From Eumeta japonica (taxonomy: Eukaryota > Arthropoda > Insecta > Lepidoptera > Psychidae): a stretch of DNA of 64,000 bases. The stretch covers positions 186,001 to 250,000 of the forward strand of contig BGZK01000543.1 in NCBI GenBank assembly GCA_005406025.1. The letters run 5' to 3'. Under the pieces are notes generated by a model, which made no database searches, was not told the DNA's origin, and saw nothing but the letters and a program-made list of their open reading frames with translations. Both the position numbers and the translations under genes were made by a program. Positions 59,201-64,000 of this stretch are shown here, in pieces; the first letter of the stretch is position 1; each line of letters opens with the position of its first letter.

Positions 59201-62200
59201 TATATAAATCGGAAAACGGGAAGTGGATCAAATTTAACTTGCAAGATTTGATTACAGACCGACAGACAGAAAACGGGACAGGTGAAACTAAATAAAAGCT
59301 TGTAAAAAAACAAACATATACGTCTACAGTAATTATGTGTGTATAGCATTGATGTCATATTATTTATTATAATTTTTTACCGAATCATTGTGGGTGGCCT
59401 GTCAGGCACTGATCCGATATTGTTATTGTTTTTATTTGTAATCGAGTCATTACAATTTTTATACAATATCGTAAACTGAAAGAGATTCTTGCATTCGTAA
59501 GGCAATAGAATTCGTTAACGTGAAATGGCCCAATATAAGAACACAAATGTTTGTCCCTGGAACTGGACAACAACAATTAGCGAAACCGGTAGTCGTATAA
59601 TCGTTTAGAAATAGAATATTACTTTCGTGTCAAGGAAAAATTGGTGTGAATAAAATGAAATATATTTGAGCGACGATATGCCAGTGCATGTACATTAATA
59701 TTTCATTTATATCTGTTGTGATTTGCTTTTTCTCTCCAGCTTTGGTTGAATGGAAAAGCAAACCAAATTATTTAAATTTTCGATGCTATTTAGTTTTTAA
59801 AAACATGTAACAATATTTTATTTGTCCCTTCTATCAATTAAGATTATAATTGTGATATTAAAATGAAAATTTGGTAACAACGGCCGGCGCGCGCGCCCGA
59901 GTAACTGAGTTGTTGACTGGAGGCGTCTCACAACTACCGGTGTTTTGTTATTGAACGGTTTTTCATAGTTACATTTTCTAATTTCTACTAAATGATCCAT
60001 TGCTGAAGTGTGATTCCTTGTTTCCTTTTGCACTAGTTCATATTTTGCAGTTATTGACTGTAAGAATGTGTTTAAACAAAAAAAATCCTACTTCAGGCGC
60101 AGTGTGTCATGTTAGTAAATTAATATTTTCTTTTTATAATTACCATTTTCAAGTGATAAATCTTTCACTTCTTTTTTCTTATTCATATCTTTACATAAAT
60201 ACTGATTCTTTATATTTCTATGACCTTAATAAATTACTTATTTTTTACATAATTTTTTGTATCTATACTTTTAATACAGAGTAGGACTTTTAATTTTAGA
60301 GAATTTTTGTTTGTGGAGTTATCGAACCTTAAAACTGCAGATGGTAGGAATATTGGAACTTTTTTAGAGCTGGCATCACGTATGGCTGTGAATGAATTTT
60401 CCACCAACTCACTGAACAATATCTGAGTAGAAGATATCTGGACGATTAACCCTGTATATATTCGTCACGTACTTTTATTTTCAAACCAGCACTAAGCCTA
60501 AATGCATCTTCTAAAACACTGTTGCTCTGATCAAACTTATCCACCGTCCATCGGAGCTGGTATCTCCGCTCTTGGGTATCAATTCACTGAGAATGAAGTT
60601 CCAGCAATCAATTCCTTATCTGTTTATTTTTATCAAGCTCATCTAATATTCCTTTCTCACTATCCTCTTTCTCTCTCGCTCTCTGTCTCTCTGCTCTCTC
60701 TCCTCTCTCGCCTCTCTCTCCTCTCTCTCCTGTAGTAACTACTTGCAAGTCCTAGATGAATTTAATACTAATTGAGTTTGTTTTAACTGTTCCTCTAACT
60801 GACGTTAGTTGTTCTGTATGTGATCATTTTAAAGTTAATAATTCAATACAATTAAAATATAAAGCAACATTGCAAGCCAACTCAATTTTATAATAACGAT
60901 ATAACCTTATTACTTGCTTTATAACTTCATGACTTATTCAATAATAATTAGGGATAAAGGTAAATAAAAAAAATTCAATCTACGTACCTAATTTCCAAAA
61001 AAAACCCATTCTTACAATGCCTTATGAGCATTTAGTGATCACTGTGATCACAAAATATGCATACTTATAAACAATATCTGAGCATCACTTTCATAGAGCT
61101 AAGAATGAGTTAATCTTTTTTTTAAGACTCGTATAAATAAATCTAACATTAAGCTGTGAATCACTTGCACTCATATCGACCGCCGCTCAGCGTCGGTCGG
61201 ATGTGGAATCGATAGGAAATGGATAACTCCGAAACATTGTGACAGGCAGCAAACAGCTAAACGGTAAAATAATCACAGAAATTATTTACCTTTGGATCCC
61301 AGAACACCGATGGTATTAAAAGAATTTCTGCGAAGCTGTATCCTTAAATCTATAGGTATATCCTTCGCCATGGGTACGTAATAGTTCCACGTCCGATTGG
61401 TAAGCAATTGTCCACTCTTCTGGTTATATTTCAAGTTTTCTGTAGTCCAGTACCCCATACCCATTATGAACGCACCTTCGACCTGACAAACAACAACCAT
61501 GTATTATGGAACTAATCGCATCGATACTTCTTTATTTATTACAAATAAGAAACTCTTACCTGCCCGACATCGATTTCGGGATTCAAACTTAAACCAGCAT
61601 CTTCAATTATATCCACTCGCAGAACAGAGTGTTCTCCGGTTAAAACATCCAATTCCACTTCGGCAACAGCTGCTCCTCCCGTTCTATAGAGAGGGTGATC
61701 ATTCGGATTGACGGTGTAATTGGTTTGTAGATTTATTCCTTGTAGATATGCATTAAACACCAACAACTCCCAGGTTGGCTCTACCAAACGGGCCCTAACT
61801 GGTGCTAACCTTTCCAATAACTGTTGACAACACTTAATCACTCCCAAACACACCAATTCGCTAGTGAAACTACCGCCAGTTATCGTGGAATTCGGAGCCG
61901 TTATGACGTTATTGATTTTAACTTTAATCTTGCTCATTGGAATTTTCAAAATGTACGCACATACTTGTATAGCTTTGGTGTTTAAGCCTTGACCAAGTTC
62001 GATGCCACCATGGGTAATGATCACACTTCCGTCACCGTAATAAACTGTCATTAACACATGAAAGTAAGAAAATATAAATCCTGGAAAACTCATTGGCACG
62101 AAACGTATTCCTCTCTTCTTCCAACGATTCTTCTCATTGAACTTTTTTACTTCTTGTTTACGTCTAGCATATTCCGAATCTCGAATTATTTGTTGAATCA

Positions 62201-62893
62201 TGTCTTCTAGAATTGTTTCCGATTTGTTTAAATTTGCCAAACGCACTTGCACTGGATCAATGGATAGTTCATACGAAATCTGTTCCATAATGTATTCAGT
62301 CATGGCTATAGCTTCTAATGTGCCTGGAATTATTTAAACCTATAAGAAAGATCGAAATAGTATCTTTGAGGTAATAAATATTATACACTGCAATATGTAA
62401 AAATAGTAACTGCATGCCAGCTCTTACAACGATTACTTCCATAATTACAATTTGTATTGCTCGTATTTTCATTAGAAAAACTTTTAGAACTTTGCAAATT
62501 TAAGATAACTAAAACAAATTAGTGTTATTAATTTATTTTTAATTTTCTGATGCTAAAAAATTTTTCACTTGATTCGTAATATTCAGGAAGCTCTACAATA
62601 GTCATAGGAAGCTTCGTCAGTGAATAACACAAAAATATCAAACTTATTCATTATTTTACAAGTCCGATGTTAAAAAAAACATTGTTTTGTGACGCACCTG
62701 GGGCCCTAAACCAGGAGTTAGACGCCGTGTCGGTGGTGACGTTGAACGCGCGGAAGTGCCAGCGGTTCCTGTCGTAGCAGTTTTTGATAGCAGTAAGCGC
62801 AAATACTAGCAGAGATTCGTTCACGACGCAGCCGTTGTCGTCATACAGGTTGTACTCCAGGTACTGAATCTCGCCCTTGTCATCGACACCTAC
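56208..62893 (-). CDS. AOX: Aldehyde oxidase, C-terminal third (5' part outside the window)
   Basis: Five exons (62893-62698, 62323-61560, 61482-61290, 57480-57367, 56278-56208) join cleanly in frame for about 444 residues of a family usually near 1,270. Aldehyde oxidases are homodimeric molybdo-flavoenzymes that oxidise aldehydes and N-heterocycles to acids; insect forms degrade odorants, pheromones and xenobiotics. Visible molybdenum-cofactor motifs are SWFRAPGTLE, GGIELGQGLNTK and GGSFTSE. Next come EDAGLSLNPEIDVGQ followed by VEGAFIMGMGYW, and the catalytic-glutamate motif SKATGEP. The RAPG form rather than RGFGG favours aldehyde oxidase over xanthine dehydrogenase. The protein ends ANTRIEEFKLQ. 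Nothing in these exons is broken. The 2Fe-2S and FAD domains would lie upstream, beyond 64000. Confidence 0.93.
57367..57480 (-). CDS. AOX: Aldehyde oxidase exon with catalytic glutamate
   Basis: Acceptor aaatttcag. The split codon joins SK to ATGEPATCLGIVVAFALREA, whose GEP holds the conserved catalytic Glu of molybdenum hydroxylases. It ends NEWFCI plus one base at donor gtttgt. Confidence 0.92.
57555..57840 (+). repeat. Interspersed repeat family R, copy 3
   Basis: 'gacgaaataccacacttttacagaatatggaactgaagtggcagcttccactgttgcgtttcatc' matches copy 1 at 10055-10120. It is located in the large aldehyde oxidase intron. Confidence 0.6.
58412..58740 (-). mobile_element. Helitron-like ORF fragment with 66-bp tandem repeats
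   Basis: The minus strand encodes KIVNESYVHKRQRLEKIRLA, then three copies of a 22-residue unit of the form RRKNESLEQRTNRQDIDRIH plus two residues, ending at a stop. Arginine/glutamate-rich R..NE..EQ...R repeats of this kind precede the helicase-like region in many insect Helitron proteins. No helicase domain follows here, so this is a fragment. Confidence 0.5.
59174..59212. repeat. TA-rich cruciform: 14-bp perfect arms
   Basis: CCGATTTATATATA and TATATATAAATCGG flank an 11-base spacer. Confidence 0.7.
60655..60733. repeat. (CT)n-rich microsatellite
   Basis: An imperfect run of CTCTCTCTC/CTCTCTGT/CTCTCGCC units over about 75 bases, in the large aldehyde oxidase intron. Confidence 0.9.
61290..61482 (-). 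CDS. AOX: Aldehyde oxidase exon (VEGAFIMGMGYW)
   Basis: It continues DVGQ into VEGAFIMGMGYWTTENL, the dimer/active-site segment of the family, and ends GVLGSKG at donor gtaaat, phase 1. Confidence 0.93.
61560..62323 (-). CDS. AOX: Aldehyde oxidase exon with main molybdenum-cofactor motifs
   Basis: The exon opens with GTLEAIAMTEYIMEQIS, contains GGIELGQGLNTK and NSTITGGSFTSE, and ends EDAGLSLNPEIDVGQ at donor gtaaga. It is 764 bases with no stop. Confidence 0.94.
62698..62893 (-). CDS. AOX: Aldehyde oxidase exon (first visible)
   Basis: Acceptor tatcag and donor gtgcgt; phase 0 in, phase 1 out. It encodes VGVDDKGEIQYLEYNLYDDN and continues to NSWFRAP, whose Arg belongs to the molybdenum-cofactor contact motif. 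Confidence 0.92.
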
Positions 62894-64000
62894 CTGATAT
62901 GAAAATAGTATTCCTGCTATGAATACACAACATTTTCAGAATGTGAAATGTACTTTGGATGTAATATCATTTTATTCAATATATGTAAATGTCCTTTACA
63001 ACGTCTATTCATTATTTAGTATTTTATACGTACTAATTATTTCGGTAGTAAAAATCCTTGTTTCAGCTCAGATTTACAGCAAATTTAATTATTGTCTAAA
63101 AACGATGTAATTATGATATTTACTGAAAAAATAATGATACATGATTCGCAAGCGTAAACAACTTTTCGGGCGAAGTATACTATTAATCATTGTGTATGTT
63201 TAAGAATTGTACAATAAATGAAGTGGTCTAACGATCAAAATCTATTTTACACATATATGTAAAACAGTAAACTAATTGACATAGATCAACACTTAACCCA
63301 AACTACTGGGTCTAGAAACTTGAAATTTTGTAGAAAGATTCCTATTATAACGTAGTCAAGCACTAAGAGATGATGTTTAGAAGTTCAACCCCCAAGCGGA
63401 TAGAGATGGTGAAATACTGTTTTATGGAAAATTTAAACTGTTGAAGCTACGAATGTCAAACCTAATATTTTAATAAGTTACAGAAATGAAGAAAAATAAA
63501 TGCACTTTTAAATAACCCTGAAAGGGGATAAAATAGGGTATAAAACGTTATAAAAAGACAATCAAAACCACTGAAGTTATTTATGTCAAAAATTACATTC
63601 TTATTAATAAAATAATGACATGAATCGTTCTTAAAAGTGAACCTTTTAGGAACGATTAAAAGTTGAAATTTTTATATTAAAAAATCGAAACCAATAAAGC
63701 TGTTGTGAAAAGAGTATGACACAAATGTAATGTAATTAGTCCATTGAAATCTCCAATTAAACATGATCTCACCAGTTTTGGCGCAATATGTAAAGATATG
63801 TTCGTAATTACAAAAATAATGATATTATAAAAGAAATTTTAATTTAAATTGACGGAAAAGGGATGAAAAAAGGGTTGAAAAATGCGTTTTTTCAAAATAA
63901 CTCAATAACGGTGAGAAATATAAAAAAAAAAGTTTCAAGTAAAGGTTGTAGGAAAAAAAATTCTACACAACAAAAGGTCCGTTTCAATTGTTCATTATCT
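62894..64000 (-). other. Aldehyde oxidase intron continuing past the window edge
   Basis: I see no coding-like block upstream of the exon starting at 62893, so the preceding exon lies beyond the window. The stretch is AT-rich with no recognised element. Confidence 0.6.

Larger units (their letters stand above)
57481..61289 (-). other. Large intron of aldehyde oxidase (3.8 kb), repeat-filled
   Basis: The intron lies between phase-matched exons. It holds an interspersed repeat copy (57555-57840), a Helitron-like fragment (58412-58740), a TA-rich cruciform (59174-59212), a short alternating GC run (59881-59898) and a CT-rich microsatellite (60655-60733). The rest is unrecognised AT-rich DNA. 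Confidence 0.7.

Noticed and set aside
1..64000. CRISPR array, rRNA genes or bacterial operon
   Set aside because: No regularly spaced identical repeats, no rRNA-like conserved blocks and no dense same-strand bacterial genes; the DNA is eukaryotic with GT-AG introns.

Overview
The window is AT-rich nuclear DNA of an insect, most likely a moth or butterfly (Lepidoptera). The genes are split into short exons by long introns with GT-AG borders. The remaining DNA is full of decayed mobile elements whose ends look lepidopteran to me: 'acggaaccct...cttggttggttttt' tails, 'ctagctgttgctcgcggct' heads, RTE-type retrotransposon tails reading (V)SAYPxG, and 'gacggacag...tacggaaacc' tails. I see no bacterial-style operon, rRNA gene or CRISPR array.

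All recognised host genes lie on the minus strand. (1) From 2994 to about 33729 there is a tandem array of three related genes for small four-helix membrane proteins with an N-terminal CC-x(4-5)-LR-[TI]-G-x-LIIGY signature, resembling LAPTM4/DUF4728-type proteins. Gene A (7291 to 2994) has four coding exons and 162 residues. Gene B (19822 to about 14903) has three sure exons and one tentative exon. Gene C (33720 to 30791) has three exons and no recognised last exon. Exon phases (0, 0, 1) and lengths (75-87, 180-183 and 130 coding bases) are conserved, and each ATG lies 7-21 bases inside an exon that opens with a splice acceptor. (2) At 46610-47500 there is an intronless seven-helix receptor, probably secretin/class-B-like. 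(3) From 62893 to 56208 lies the C-terminal third of a molybdenum-dependent aldehyde oxidase in five exons; its 5' part is beyond the right edge.

The intergenic DNA and introns hold two dead mariner elements (13001-14276 and about 16750-17640), a Transib/RAG1-like DDE transposon remnant (about 37590-39540), and a DNA-polymerase-B element remnant (51320-53262) split by a 606-bp retroposed insert with 25-bp target duplications. They also hold several non-LTR retrotransposon pieces, a Helitron-like repeat fragment, a 1.25-kb fold-back element with two single-arm relatives, small inverted-repeat elements, a tRNA-like SINE and microsatellites. The genes show no operon-like cooperation. The two biological threads are local duplication of a membrane-protein family and an apparently functional aldehyde oxidase. 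Long stretches, especially 10350-13000, 21725-23050, 35380-37590 and 43720-46600, contain nothing I could recognise.
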